Under the pieces are notes generated by a model that made no database searches, was not told the DNA's origin, and saw only the letters and a program-made list of their open reading frames with translations. A stretch of 64,000 nt of DNA from Fusobacterium perfoetens (GTDB taxonomy: Bacteria; Fusobacteriota; Fusobacteriia; Fusobacteriales; Fusobacteriaceae): positions 1 to 64,000 of the forward strand of contig NZ_JADYUD010000005.1 in NCBI RefSeq assembly GCF_021531595.1, written 5' to 3'. Below, piece by piece: positions 18,708-28,212 of this stretch. A program made the position numbers and the translations under genes. Within the stretch, counting starts at the first letter, position 1, and the number at the start of each line of letters is the position of its first letter.

Positions 18708-18916
18708 TTTCAAAAATTATTTTAAAATAAGAAAAAATAAAAAAATAAAGCATAAAAAAATAGTGTAAAAAAATAAAATGGAAAAATGTTGATAGAATCA
18801 TAACTATTTATTTCAAGAAAAAATAATGATACTATGATTTGTATTAAAATGAAATGAAAAGTTAAAAAAGTAATTAAAAGTATTAAAAAAAAGCTAAAAA
18901 TTAAAATGGAGGCGAA
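18708..18916. other. AT-rich gap upstream of the autotransporter
   Basis: About 210 bases without a gene. ATGGAAAA (18779-18786) is a one-base variant of the GTGGAAAA element, and ATAACTATTTATTT near 18800 resembles ATAACGATTTATTT near 17554 in front of the porin. No clear sigma-70 promoter was identified. Confidence 0.35.
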
Positions 18917-21900
18917 ATGGGAAAGGAAAAAAGATTACTTTTACTGGCAGTGATGACAGTATTAATCAGTACAACAGGATATGGAACTGAAATTTATGAA
19001 GCAAAACTAGAAGAACAATATATAACAAAAAATTTTCCTGTTCTTTCAGGAAATGGGCATCAGCTTAATCAAGGAATAGAAGAAAATGACAAAACAAAAG
19101 TAACTAATAAACTAAATATAACAGTAAATGGTGAAAAAGCAAAAGGGATAGTTTTGTATTATGATAAAGATAAAAAAGGTGAAAATATTTTTGTTAATGC
19201 AGAAGAAGGTAAAATAATAATAGAAAAAGGAATAGGAATTGAAATAAAGCAAAAAGGAACAGCTGTTAATAAAGGGGAAGTAATTATTAATAGTGGAACA
19301 GGAATTGCAGCTAATGGTGATAAAACATCTAAATTTATAAATGAAAATAAGTTAACTGTATCTAATAAAAATTCTATAGGAATCATTGTAAATAGTGGAG
19401 CAAAAGCAGAAAATAACGGAATAATAGATGTAAAAAATGGTGGAATAGGAATAAATATAAAAAATCAAACTTCAGATTTTTATAATAATGAAAATAGTAT
19501 GATAAATGTCTTTGGAATTGCTTTAGAATATGATAAAAATGGAAAAATAGAAAAAGGAACAGCTTCTGTTGGAATTAAAATTGATGATGGAGAAGTAAAT
19601 AACAAAGATGGAGAAGGAGTTGTTAACAGAGGAATAATAAATGTAACAGCTGGAGATAAACTTTTAAAAAATAATAAAAGTGAAGTTGTAGGAGAAGTTA
19701 GTGGAGTAGTATTAAATAATAACGCAAATTTCAAAAATGAAGGAACAATTTATGTAATAGGGACAAGAGTAGGCGGTCCTTCTGCGTATCAAGCAAAAGG
19801 TATAAATATAAATAAAGCAGGTGCAACTGTAGAAAATGAAGGAACTATAGTAGCAGAAAGAGACGGTATTGGAGTTTTATCAAAAGGAACTTTCACTAAT
19901 AATGAAAATGGAAATGTTTATGCTCAAAATAAAGGTATTGGAATACAGACAGGAAATAGTGGAAAAGCTATAAATAAAGGGACAGTAAAAGTTATTCAAA
20001 ATAGTATTGGAATAAATATATTAAAAGATACATTTGCAATAAATGAAAAAACTATAACAACAGATGGAACAGGTACAGGAGTTCAACTTACAAACGGAGT
20101 ATTTATAAACAGCGGTAAAATTAATGCTGGTATTGGAAATACTATTGTGTCTGCTTCAGGAAACAATACTGTATATTTAAAAGATGGAAGTGAAATAACA
20201 GGAAAAATTTTAGGAGCTGAAGGTGTTGATGTTCTTACTCTTGGAAAAGGAAATCATGAAGGGCTTAATGTAGGAAAGTATGAGGCTATAACTACAAGAG
20301 AAGGAGATGTTTCTATTTCAAATTCAACAATAGCTTTAGAATATAATAAAGGTACAAATGATTATTTAACAGAATCAAAAAATAAATTAGATGATATTGA
20401 TAAGAAAAATAATGAAAGTAATAAAAAGAATGATGAAACTGGAAATCTTTTATTAAAAAATTCAAATTTAATTATTGATTTAAAAAATAAAAAAGTAGAA
20501 AATCCGTCAGAAAATATTTTGGGAACTATGATAAATGTAGATAACAATAAAGATATAATTCTTGAAAATGTTAAATTTGCTTTTAAATCTAATAAAGAGA
20601 ATAAATTTGATATTTCAACTATTTTAAATGATGCTACAGATGGAAAAATAACTAATGATAAGTTAGATTATTTAGGATCAAGTAGTACAGCAATTTGGAC
20701 TTATTCAAAAGATAAAAAAGGTAATTGGTATGCTACTAAAAAAACATTTGGAGAAGCCTCAAAATCTCAAGTAGATAAATTTGCACAGTTTCTTGATGAA
20801 GGAAAATTGAGCTTATATACAAATGAACTTCAATTCTTGTCTCAAAAAGAATTTGATAAAGGAATGGCTCAGCTTTCAGGAGGTCTTCATGGATATACAG
20901 TTGATATTGCAGCAGTAAATTCAAGAACACTTTCAAATACAATGAGAGAAAGAGCTCTTACGAGAGATTATTTAATAAAAAGACCTGTAAGTTCTTGGAT
21001 ACAGGACATAAGTTATATAGATAACAACCATAGATTTGGAGGTCTTATGGATGTTAAATATAATGAAAAGGGAGTAATTGGAATTTCTGAAAAACAAATA
21101 CTTTCAAATGGAAAACTTGGACTTGTTTATGGAGGTTCAAGTGGAAAAGCAGATGCAGAGGATAATGGAAATATTGATGTTGATACAGCATATTTTGGAG
21201 GATACTATAATCATGAGTTTAATGATAAATGGTCTTTAAATTCAAATGCTAATTTTGTATATACTCATAATAGAGTTACAAGAAATGTAAAAATAGGAAA
21301 TCTTTCTGAAGAAGTTTTTAAAGCAAATTACCCTACATATACAGTCGGAATGGGATCATCACTTGTTTATACATTAAAAGATGATTTATATAACAAAGCA
21401 CATTTTTATGCAGGAATTGATGTAAACAGAATCATGCAGGGAATGATAACAGAAGATGAGGATAAGAAATTTGATGGAGCAAAAGAATTAGCAGTGAGAA
21501 AAAATGGAGCTGCTAATGATAAATCATATTATTCAATAGTTCCAAGTGCGGGATTTATGGTTCAAAATACAGGGTATATATTTGATAAAAAATATAGAAT
21601 TGGAGCAGATTTAAACTGGGAAACAGAAGTTGGAAATATTAAAGATGGAAAAAGATTACATATGAAGGGTATTACAGATGAATACAAAGTGGGAACAACA
21701 GAAAGAGAAAATATATTTTCATATAGCTTATTTGGAGCTTTAAATTTAACAGAAGATTTAGCTGTTAATACGAAATATACTTCAAAGTTTTCTGATGAGT
21801 ATAATGCAGATATGATAAGTGCAGGTTTTGAGTATAAAATGGATACAATGGGAGACAACGGTATCTTTGGACCAATATTCTATGGAATTGAAAATAATAA

Positions 21901-22876
21901 GCCTATGTCAGACAGATGGGGAGGAACTTTATCGTTAATGATGGAAACTCTTGATGACACAGACAGAACTTATTATGGTGGTGGAAAGTTAAATGGTGGA
22001 GATTATGCAACTTCTACAATTTATAAACCAAAATTTACTTTAAGTTTAAATGATAAGAAATCAAATCTGGGATATTATTTTGAGGGATATTATCAAAATA
22101 ATAAAATGCTTCAAGGGATGAAGTCAAATGAAGCTAAAATGCATGCTTCAAGAATTCATGGAGAAGTAAGATGGACAGATACATATTCAAAAGGAAAATA
22201 TGGAATAAACATAGGGTATAGACATGAAGAGTCAGATAAACCACAGAACTTTAATCAAACATATTACAGAAGAACAGAGAGAAAAGTTCACCAATTAAGA
22301 CTTACTCCAAACTTTACTTATGAACTTGGAAATGGATTTACATTTACAGGAAAAACAACAGGAATATTTGAATATAACTATGCAGGGGATAGAGATTCTC
22401 AAATGGATTTCTTAATGGAAAATGAATATGGAATAGTTTATACAGGATTTATGCCTAAATGGAGACTAAGCTTAATTTATTTTAGAGATGATAGATGGTA
22501 TGATAATTCAAATAGAAAAGTATCATGGAATTCTAAGAAAAAAGAATATTTTTATGACTACAATACTTCAGGAAGATATCAACTTGGACAAATCAGACCT
22601 ACTGTAATTTATTATTTTGGAAACGGAGGAAGTTTTAAATTTGATACAAGAATTCCTTTAGGAAACGGACAATGGTATGATGATAAAAAAGGAAATAAGA
22701 GCAGTGGAGAAGCTTATGAAGTAAGATACGGATTTAACTACTATCATCCTGTAACTCCAGGGCTTACTATGAATGTTGGAGGAACATTCTTAAATATTAA
22801 AAATAAAGCAAAAAATGGAGATATTACAAGAAGTTATTCATTCAGACCTAATATTGGATTCAGCTACAGTTTTTAA
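18917..22876 (+). CDS. type V autotransporter carrying a second, C-terminal porin-like barrel
   Basis: A 1319-residue exported protein. Signal peptide 1 to about 23. Passenger of about 600 residues made of N/G/I-rich repeats (for example INVKNGGIGI, NEGTIVAERDGIGV) typical of a beta-helix. An autotransporter beta domain covers about 685-975, starting at RPVSSWIQD and ending AGFEYKM as such barrels usually end. It does not stop there. A further 344 residues (976-1319) again read as amphipathic strands, with RWGGTLSLMMET, QLRLTPNFTYEL, QIRPTVIYYF and a terminal GFSYSF. This tail matches the length and motif order of the neighbouring KdgM-like porin (QIRPRLALKL; final YTGRLVYKF). I infer a fusion of autotransporter and porin. 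Strong GGAGG start site; PL8 lyase gene follows 26 bases later, so the two are probably co-transcribed. Confidence 0.85.
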   Translation: MGKEKRLLLLAVMTVLISTTGYGTEIYEAKLEEQYITKNFPVLSGNGHQLNQGIEENDKTKVTNKLNITVNGEKAKGIVLYYDKDKKGENIFVNAEEGKIIIEKGIGIEIKQKGTAVNKGEVIINSGTGIAANGDKTSKFINENKLTVSNKNSIGIIVNSGAKAENNGIIDVKNGGIGINIKNQTSDFYNNENSMINVFGIALEYDKNGKIEKGTASVGIKIDDGEVNNKDGEGVVNRGIINVTAGDKLLKNNKSEVVGEVSGVVLNNNANFKNEGTIYVIGTRVGGPSAYQAKGININKAGATVENEGTIVAERDGIGVLSKGTFTNNENGNVYAQNKGIGIQTGNSGKAINKGTVKVIQNSIGINILKDTFAINEKTITTDGTGTGVQLTNGVFINSGKINAGIGNTIVSASGNNTVYLKDGSEITGKILGAEGVDVLTLGKGNHEGLNVGKYEAITTREGDVSISNSTIALEYNKGTNDYLTESKNKLDDIDKKNNESNKKNDETGNLLLKNSNLIIDLKNKKVENPSENILGTMINVDNNKDIILENVKFAFKSNKENKFDISTILNDATDGKITNDKLDYLGSSSTAIWTYSKDKKGNWYATKKTFGEASKSQVDKFAQFLDEGKLSLYTNELQFLSQKEFDKGMAQLSGGLHGYTVDIAAVNSRTLSNTMRERALTRDYLIKRPVSSWIQDISYIDNNHRFGGLMDVKYNEKGVIGISEKQILSNGKLGLVYGGSSGKADAEDNGNIDVDTAYFGGYYNHEFNDKWSLNSNANFVYTHNRVTRNVKIGNLSEEVFKANYPTYTVGMGSSLVYTLKDDLYNKAHFYAGIDVNRIMQGMITEDEDKKFDGAKELAVRKNGAANDKSYYSIVPSAGFMVQNTGYIFDKKYRIGADLNWETEVGNIKDGKRLHMKGITDEYKVGTTERENIFSYSLFGALNLTEDLAVNTKYTSKFSDEYNADMISAGFEYKMDTMGDNGIFGPIFYGIENNKPMSDRWGGTLSLMMETLDDTDRTYYGGGKLNGGDYATSTIYKPKFTLSLNDKKSNLGYYFEGYYQNNKMLQGMKSNEAKMHASRIHGEVRWTDTYSKGKYGINIGYRHEESDKPQNFNQTYYRRTERKVHQLRLTPNFTYELGNGFTFTGKTTGIFEYNYAGDRDSQMDFLMENEYGIVYTGFMPKWRLSLIYFRDDRWYDNSNRKVSWNSKKKEYFYDYNTSGRYQLGQIRPTVIYYFGNGGSFKFDTRIPLGNGQWYDDKKGNKSSGEAYEVRYGFNYYHPVTPGLTMNVGGTFLNIKNKAKNGDITRSYSFRPNIGFSYSF

Positions 22877-22902
22877 TCAGAGGAAAGGGGAGATAAAGAA
22901 AA

Positions 22903-25314
22903 ATGAAAAAAACAATATTAATATTTATGATGCTTACATTGGCGATTACTTCTTTCTCTGCAGAAAAAGAAGCTGGTGTTAATAAAAATAAAAAGATTGA
23001 AATAAATCAATCTGAAAAGGAAGATTATAAAAGAATAAGAGAAAAATGGGCATATTATTTATCAGGCATTCCTAAAAAAACTGATATTTCAAAAATGAGT
23101 GAACAGGAATTTAAAGAAATATGTGAATCTAATGATAAAGCAGCTGATAAATCTTATGCAAAAATAAACAGAGATATAAATAAAACATATGTATTTGAAG
23201 GTTATGAAGATATGTCAAACGGGGTTCACATTATGAGAACTTACGATGAGGTTAAAAATATAGCAAAAGCTTATGTAACACCAAATACAAAATACTATAA
23301 GCAACCAAAAGTAAAAGAAGATTTAATAAATATGTTAGATTGGCTTTATGATAATGCTTATCATGAGGGACTTCCTGAAACAGGAAACTGGTGGCAATGG
23401 GAACTTGGAATACCAAAACATTTAAATGATATTTTAATTCTTTTATATGATGATGTTCCTTATGAAAAAAGAATGAAATATTTAAAAGCTTCTCAATACT
23501 TTCAGCCTTATGCACAATATTCAGGAGTAAGCCCATCAGCATCTTACTCAACATCTCCTGATAAAAGAGTTTCAACAGGAGGAAATAGAATAGATACTTC
23601 TATAATCTCTTTCTTAAGAGGAGTATTAATGGAAGATAAAGTTCAAGTTATTGATGGAGCAACAGCAGTAGCAGATGTAGGTGAATATGTAACAGAGGGA
23701 GATGGATTTTATAGAGATGGTTCATTTATTCAACATGGAAATGTTGCATATAATGGTACTTATGCCTCAGTTCTTTTTGATGGGTTAGGTTCAGTTTTAT
23801 GGCTTGCAGATGGAACTCAGTTTGAAGTAAAAGATGAAAGAATAGATAATGTTTATGAATCTATTATAAATGGATATAAATATTTATTTATAAACGGAGG
23901 AGTAAATGATTCTGTAAGTGGAAGAGCAACATCAAGAGATAATTCAAGTGATCTTTCAAGAGGAAAAGATCTTCTTACTTCACTTTCTCTTCTTGCTGTA
24001 GGAGCTGGAGAAGAATATAAAGATGAAATTAAATCTTTAATAAAAACAGTAGCCAAAGAAAATAATTCTTATAATACTGCAGAAAAAATAAATAATAAGA
24101 TTGCAAAAGCAATAATAACAGAAATAGTAAATGATAAAAATGTAAAAACTTTAAAAGTTGAAGGAAATAAAATTTATGGAGCTATGGACAGGGCAGTTAC
24201 AGTAAATGATAAAGGTGGAAAAGTCGTTCTTTCAATGCACTCTTCAAGAATTGCTAATTATGAGACAATGAATAATGAAAATGTAAAAGGTTGGTATATT
24301 GGGGATGGAATGACATATATTTATGGAAATGATTCTGAAACTTTTACAGAGTTTTGGCCTACAGTTGACAGACTTCACCTTCCAGGTGTAACAAATAGCC
24401 AAAATAAAAGAGGAGATAAATCTGGAGAAAGAAGAGTTCAAACTTCTGGAAAAGCTTGGGTAGGAGGAAGTGGAAATGGTCAGGAATCATTTGTTGGAAT
24501 GGATATGATTTCATGGAATAAGGCAACAAGAATGAAAAAATCATATTTTATGACAGATGATGGAGCTATGTTTGTTGCTGCTTCAAATATAAGAAGCAAT
24601 GATGGAGAACTTCACACTACTATTGATAATAGAATTATAAAAAATGGTAAAATAATTTTAAATGGAAAAGAGATAAAAGAGGAAACAGTTATTGAAAATC
24701 CTGAAAATATTTCATTAAACTTTAGTGAAAACTATAAAGGGGAAAATATAGGATACAAAATAGTATATGCTCCTCAGCTTACAGTAAAAAAAGAAACAAG
24801 AAAAGGAAACTGGCTTGAAATAGGTGGAACCAAAAAAGATGAGATAGTAAAAGATTATTTTACAGCCTATATTAATCATGGAAAAAACCCAAGAAAAACA
24901 GGATTTGCTTATATAATACTACCTATGTACTCACAAGATGAAGTTAATAAATATGATACATCAAGATTTGAAATAATAAGATTAGATGAAAAGGCTCATA
25001 TTATAAAAGATAGAAAAACAGGAATAGTTGGAATGAACTTCTGGCAAGATACTCCTATGAAAGAACAAGGAATAAAATCTTATTCAACATTATCTCTTTT
25101 AATGAAAGATAGTAATAATTTTGTAGATATTTGGGTAAGTGATCCTACACAACTTTCAAATTATAAATCAATTTTTGAAATTGATGGAAAATATAAATTA
25201 GAAGATAGCTCATCTGAAAATATAACAGTAAAATCAGAAAAAGATAAAACAAAAATAGAAATTGATTTAAGAAATAATGGAGCTTCAGAACATATAAGAC
25301 TTAAAAAACTATAA
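22903..25314 (+). CDS. exported polysaccharide lyase family 8 (hyaluronate/chondroitin lyase)
   Basis: An 803-residue PL8 lyase with a signal peptide (about residues 1-19, ending TSFS before AEKE), so periplasmic or surface-located. It cleaves the hexosaminide-uronate bond of hyaluronan/chondroitin by beta-elimination, giving 4,5-unsaturated oligosaccharides. All catalytic positions are intact: NWWQWELGIP cleft aromatics, N228 in GGNRID, H278 and Y287 in FIQHGNVAYNGTY, R341 in the GRATSR loop, and the Glu in HSSRIANYE. Length is within the family norm (about 700-1000). It follows the autotransporter-porin gene by 26 bases and ends at a strong terminator. Exact preference among hyaluronan, chondroitin and chondroitin sulfate cannot be told. 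Confidence 0.93.
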   Translation: MKKTILIFMMLTLAITSFSAEKEAGVNKNKKIEINQSEKEDYKRIREKWAYYLSGIPKKTDISKMSEQEFKEICESNDKAADKSYAKINRDINKTYVFEGYEDMSNGVHIMRTYDEVKNIAKAYVTPNTKYYKQPKVKEDLINMLDWLYDNAYHEGLPETGNWWQWELGIPKHLNDILILLYDDVPYEKRMKYLKASQYFQPYAQYSGVSPSASYSTSPDKRVSTGGNRIDTSIISFLRGVLMEDKVQVIDGATAVADVGEYVTEGDGFYRDGSFIQHGNVAYNGTYASVLFDGLGSVLWLADGTQFEVKDERIDNVYESIINGYKYLFINGGVNDSVSGRATSRDNSSDLSRGKDLLTSLSLLAVGAGEEYKDEIKSLIKTVAKENNSYNTAEKINNKIAKAIITEIVNDKNVKTLKVEGNKIYGAMDRAVTVNDKGGKVVLSMHSSRIANYETMNNENVKGWYIGDGMTYIYGNDSETFTEFWPTVDRLHLPGVTNSQNKRGDKSGERRVQTSGKAWVGGSGNGQESFVGMDMISWNKATRMKKSYFMTDDGAMFVAASNIRSNDGELHTTIDNRIIKNGKIILNGKEIKEETVIENPENISLNFSENYKGENIGYKIVYAPQLTVKKETRKGNWLEIGGTKKDEIVKDYFTAYINHGKNPRKTGFAYIILPMYSQDEVNKYDTSRFEIIRLDEKAHIIKDRKTGIVGMNFWQDTPMKEQGIKSYSTLSLLMKDSNNFVDIWVSDPTQLSNYKSIFEIDGKYKLEDSSSENITVKSEKDKTKIEIDLRNNGASEHIRLKKL

Positions 25315-25342
25315 TAAGAATAAAAATTGAAATAATTATTTC

Positions 25343-25373
25343 AAAACCCACAGATATTTCTGTGGGTTTTTTA
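25343..25373 (+). terminator. terminator after the exported PL8 lyase
   Basis: Perfect 12-bp stem (25343-25354 with 25359-25370), four-base loop, T run. Confidence 0.93.
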
Positions 25374-25561
25374 GTTTTTTTATATATAAAATTGGCTGTA
25401 AGCTGTGAAAAATCAGTATTTGTGTTTATAAATAATTCATTCCGCCTGAAAAATATATGCAATATTCCATATGAATAGTGAAGATTTACATTTTTTTTAT
25501 ATACCGCTATACTCAGAATGTAAATGAAAATAAAATTTTTTTAAGAAAGCAGGAGTGGGAA

Positions 25562-26971
25562 ATGAAAAAACCAAATTTATTGTTTGTTTTTGCTGATCAA
25601 TGGCGTAGAGATGCTATGGGATTTATGGAAAAAGACGAAGTTATTACACCAAACATAGATAAGTTTTCACAAGAGTCTTTAAGTTTTGACAATGCTATGA
25701 GTGCTTGTCCTTTATGTTCTCCAAACAGAGCAACAATGTTCACAGGAACATATCCTGTTACAAATGGAGTATGGACTAACTGTAAACCAGGATTAAAAGA
25801 AGTAGCACTAAGAGAAACAGATATAACTTTAATGGATGTTTTAAAAGAAGCAGGATATAAAACAGGATATATTGGAAAATGGCATTTAGATAGTCCAGAA
25901 GTGAACTTCTGTGAAGCACCTGTATCAGGAGCAAGAGACTGGGATGCATTTACTCCTCCTGGAAAAAGAAGACATGGAGTAGATTTTTGGTATTCATATG
26001 GAACTTATGATCAACATTTAAAACCTCATTACTGGCATAATGATGAAAAAATGATAAATATAGATCAATGGTCAGTTGAACATGAGACAGATAAGGCTAT
26101 TGAATTTATAAATGAAAATAAAGATGAACCATTTTCTTTAGTAGTATCTTGGAATCCTCCTCATACTCCTTTAGACTTAGTTCCTCAAAAATATGTGAAT
26201 ATGTATGCAGGAAAGAAATTTAAAGTAAATCCTAATGTACTTCTTACAGAGGTAACAGATCATACAGGAGCAGTAAATCCAAGACTTAACTTTACAGATG
26301 ATGAGTATCAGGAAATAATGAGAAAATATTTTGCAGCTGTAACAGGAATAGATGAAAATTTTGGAAGACTTCTGCAAAACTTAAAAGATAATGGAATATA
26401 TAATGACACTATAATAGTTCTTACAGCCGATCATGGAGAAATGTTATGTGCACATAGATTATGGAGTAAACATGTTTGGTTTGAAGAATCAACAGGAGTT
26501 CCATTCTTAATAAAATATGGAGACAGATTTATAAAAGGAAGAACAGACAATGTTCTTAATGGTGTTGATATTATGCCTACAATTCTTTCTCTTATGAATC
26601 TTCCAGTTCCTGAAACTGTAGAAGGAATTGATTTAAAAGAAGTGGTTCTTCATGGAGATAATATAGAAAATTTTGCAATAATGTCAGGATATCCTGGACA
26701 AATGAGAGCAATAAAAGAATTTGAAGAACATGGAAAAGAAAATGTTGCTTATGGATGGAGAGCAATAAGAACAAAGCAACATACTTATGTAGTAAACAAA
26801 GGATACACTATGTCACATGGAACAGAAAGACTTCTATATGACAACATAAAAGATCCATATCAAATGAATCCTTTAAGACTTAAAGATTGTAAAGAAAATG
26901 AAATAGCAGAATTTCTTGAAGGAAAATTAAGAGAATGGGCAGAAAAGTACAAAGATAAGTTTGAGTTTTAA
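25562..26971 (+). CDS. type I (formylglycine) sulfatase, cytoplasmic
   Basis: A 469-residue sulfatase of the alkaline phosphatase superfamily. Metal-binding DQWRRDAMG occurs near the N-terminus, the active-site CSPNR gives the Cys to be converted to formylglycine at residue 52, and there are GKWH and TADHGEMLCAH. Removal of ester sulfate from unsaturated GAG disaccharides before glucuronyl hydrolysis is inferred from the adjacent gene. There is no signal peptide from ATG 25562 (behind AGGAGTGGG), so it acts inside the cell on imported sugars. The upstream in-frame extension from 25478 lacks a ribosome site. A Cys-type sulfatase in an anaerobe normally needs a radical-SAM maturase, not present in this window. 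Regiospecificity (2-O, 4-O or 6-O) is not determinable. First gene of a five-gene unit. Confidence 0.9.
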   Translation: MKKPNLLFVFADQWRRDAMGFMEKDEVITPNIDKFSQESLSFDNAMSACPLCSPNRATMFTGTYPVTNGVWTNCKPGLKEVALRETDITLMDVLKEAGYKTGYIGKWHLDSPEVNFCEAPVSGARDWDAFTPPGKRRHGVDFWYSYGTYDQHLKPHYWHNDEKMINIDQWSVEHETDKAIEFINENKDEPFSLVVSWNPPHTPLDLVPQKYVNMYAGKKFKVNPNVLLTEVTDHTGAVNPRLNFTDDEYQEIMRKYFAAVTGIDENFGRLLQNLKDNGIYNDTIIVLTADHGEMLCAHRLWSKHVWFEESTGVPFLIKYGDRFIKGRTDNVLNGVDIMPTILSLMNLPVPETVEGIDLKEVVLHGDNIENFAIMSGYPGQMRAIKEFEEHGKENVAYGWRAIRTKQHTYVVNKGYTMSHGTERLLYDNIKDPYQMNPLRLKDCKENEIAEFLEGKLREWAEKYKDKFEF

Positions 26972-26990
26972 TAAATTTTAGGAGGGTAAA

Positions 26991-28181
26991 ATGGAGTTAA
27001 CTAAAGAAGTAAGAGAGAAATTTTCAAAAGAAACAGAACTTCCAAAAGAAATGCTTTTCGGAGCTCTTCATGAAGCACTGAAAAAAATAGATGGAAATAC
27101 AAAAACTTTTATCAACACATTCCCAAGACCTTGCAGTACAAACTATGTTTATCCAGGGATACTAAATGGAGGAGAATGGGATGATTGGACAAGTGGATTC
27201 TGGACAGGAATGTTATGGCTTGCATATGAAATAACAGGAGAAGAAAGATATAGAAAAACAGCATTCTTCCAAATTAAAAGCTATGATGAAAGAATTACAA
27301 ATAAAGTTGCAGTAAATCACCATGACCTTGGATTTTTATATACTCCTTCAGTAGTTGCAGGATATAAAATTACTGGAAATGAAAGAGCAAAACAAGCAGG
27401 GCTTAAAGCAGCAAATCATCTTCTTGGAAGATATAAAGAAAAAGGTGAATTTATTCAAGCATGGGGAGACTTAAATGATCCTACAGCATATAGATTAATA
27501 ATAGATTGTAACTTAAATGTACCTCTTCTTTTCTGGGCAAGTGAAGTTACAGGAGATTCAAAATATAGAGAAATAGCAACAAAACATATAAATACAGCAG
27601 CAAAAGTAGTAGTAAGAGAAGACAGCTCTACACATCATACTTTCTATTTTGATCCGGAAACAGGAAATCCTGTTAAAGGTGTTACAGCTCAAGGAGCAGG
27701 AGATGACTCTGCATGGGCAAGAGGACAAGCATGGGGAGTTTATGGATTCCCACTAGCTTACAGCTATTTAAAAGATGAAAAATTTGTAGAATTATTTAAG
27801 AGAGTAACAAATTATTTCTTAAATCATCTTCCATCAGATGATATCTGTTATTGGGATCTTATGTTTGATGAAAATTCAGGAGAAGAAAGAGATACATCAG
27901 CAGCAGCAATAGCAGTATGTGGAATGCTTGAAATGATAAAATACCTTCCTGATTCAGATCCAGATAAGAAGATATATGAAAATGCAGTAAATTCTATAAT
28001 GAAATCACTTATTACAAAATATACAACTAAAAATATAGAATATTCAAATGGACTTCTTACACAAGCAGTATACAGTAAACCTAACGGTTCAGGCGTAGAT
28101 GAATGTTGTATATGGGGAGATTACTTCTATATGGAAGCTCTTGTAAGAATAATGAAACCAGAATGGAAAAAATATTGGTAG
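26991..28181 (+). CDS. ugl: unsaturated glucuronyl hydrolase (GH88)
   Basis: A 396-residue alpha/alpha-barrel enzyme that hydrates the double bond of unsaturated uronic acid at the non-reducing end of GAG disaccharides, releasing 5-keto-4-deoxyuronate and an amino sugar. The two acidic residues expected for GH88 are D112 (NHHDLGFLY) and D172 (LIIDCNLNVPLLFWAS), with the same spacing as in the Bacillus enzyme. Other family blocks are WDDWTSGFWTGMLWLAYE and ARGQAWGVYGF. No signal peptide, hence cytoplasmic. It follows the sulfatase by 19 bases; its product is the KduI substrate. Confidence 0.96.
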   Translation: MELTKEVREKFSKETELPKEMLFGALHEALKKIDGNTKTFINTFPRPCSTNYVYPGILNGGEWDDWTSGFWTGMLWLAYEITGEERYRKTAFFQIKSYDERITNKVAVNHHDLGFLYTPSVVAGYKITGNERAKQAGLKAANHLLGRYKEKGEFIQAWGDLNDPTAYRLIIDCNLNVPLLFWASEVTGDSKYREIATKHINTAAKVVVREDSSTHHTFYFDPETGNPVKGVTAQGAGDDSAWARGQAWGVYGFPLAYSYLKDEKFVELFKRVTNYFLNHLPSDDICYWDLMFDENSGEERDTSAAAIAVCGMLEMIKYLPDSDPDKKIYENAVNSIMKSLITKYTTKNIEYSNGLLTQAVYSKPNGSGVDECCIWGDYFYMEALVRIMKPEWKKYW

Positions 28182-28212
28182 AATAAAAAATAATAGAGGA
28201 GAATAGTAAAGA

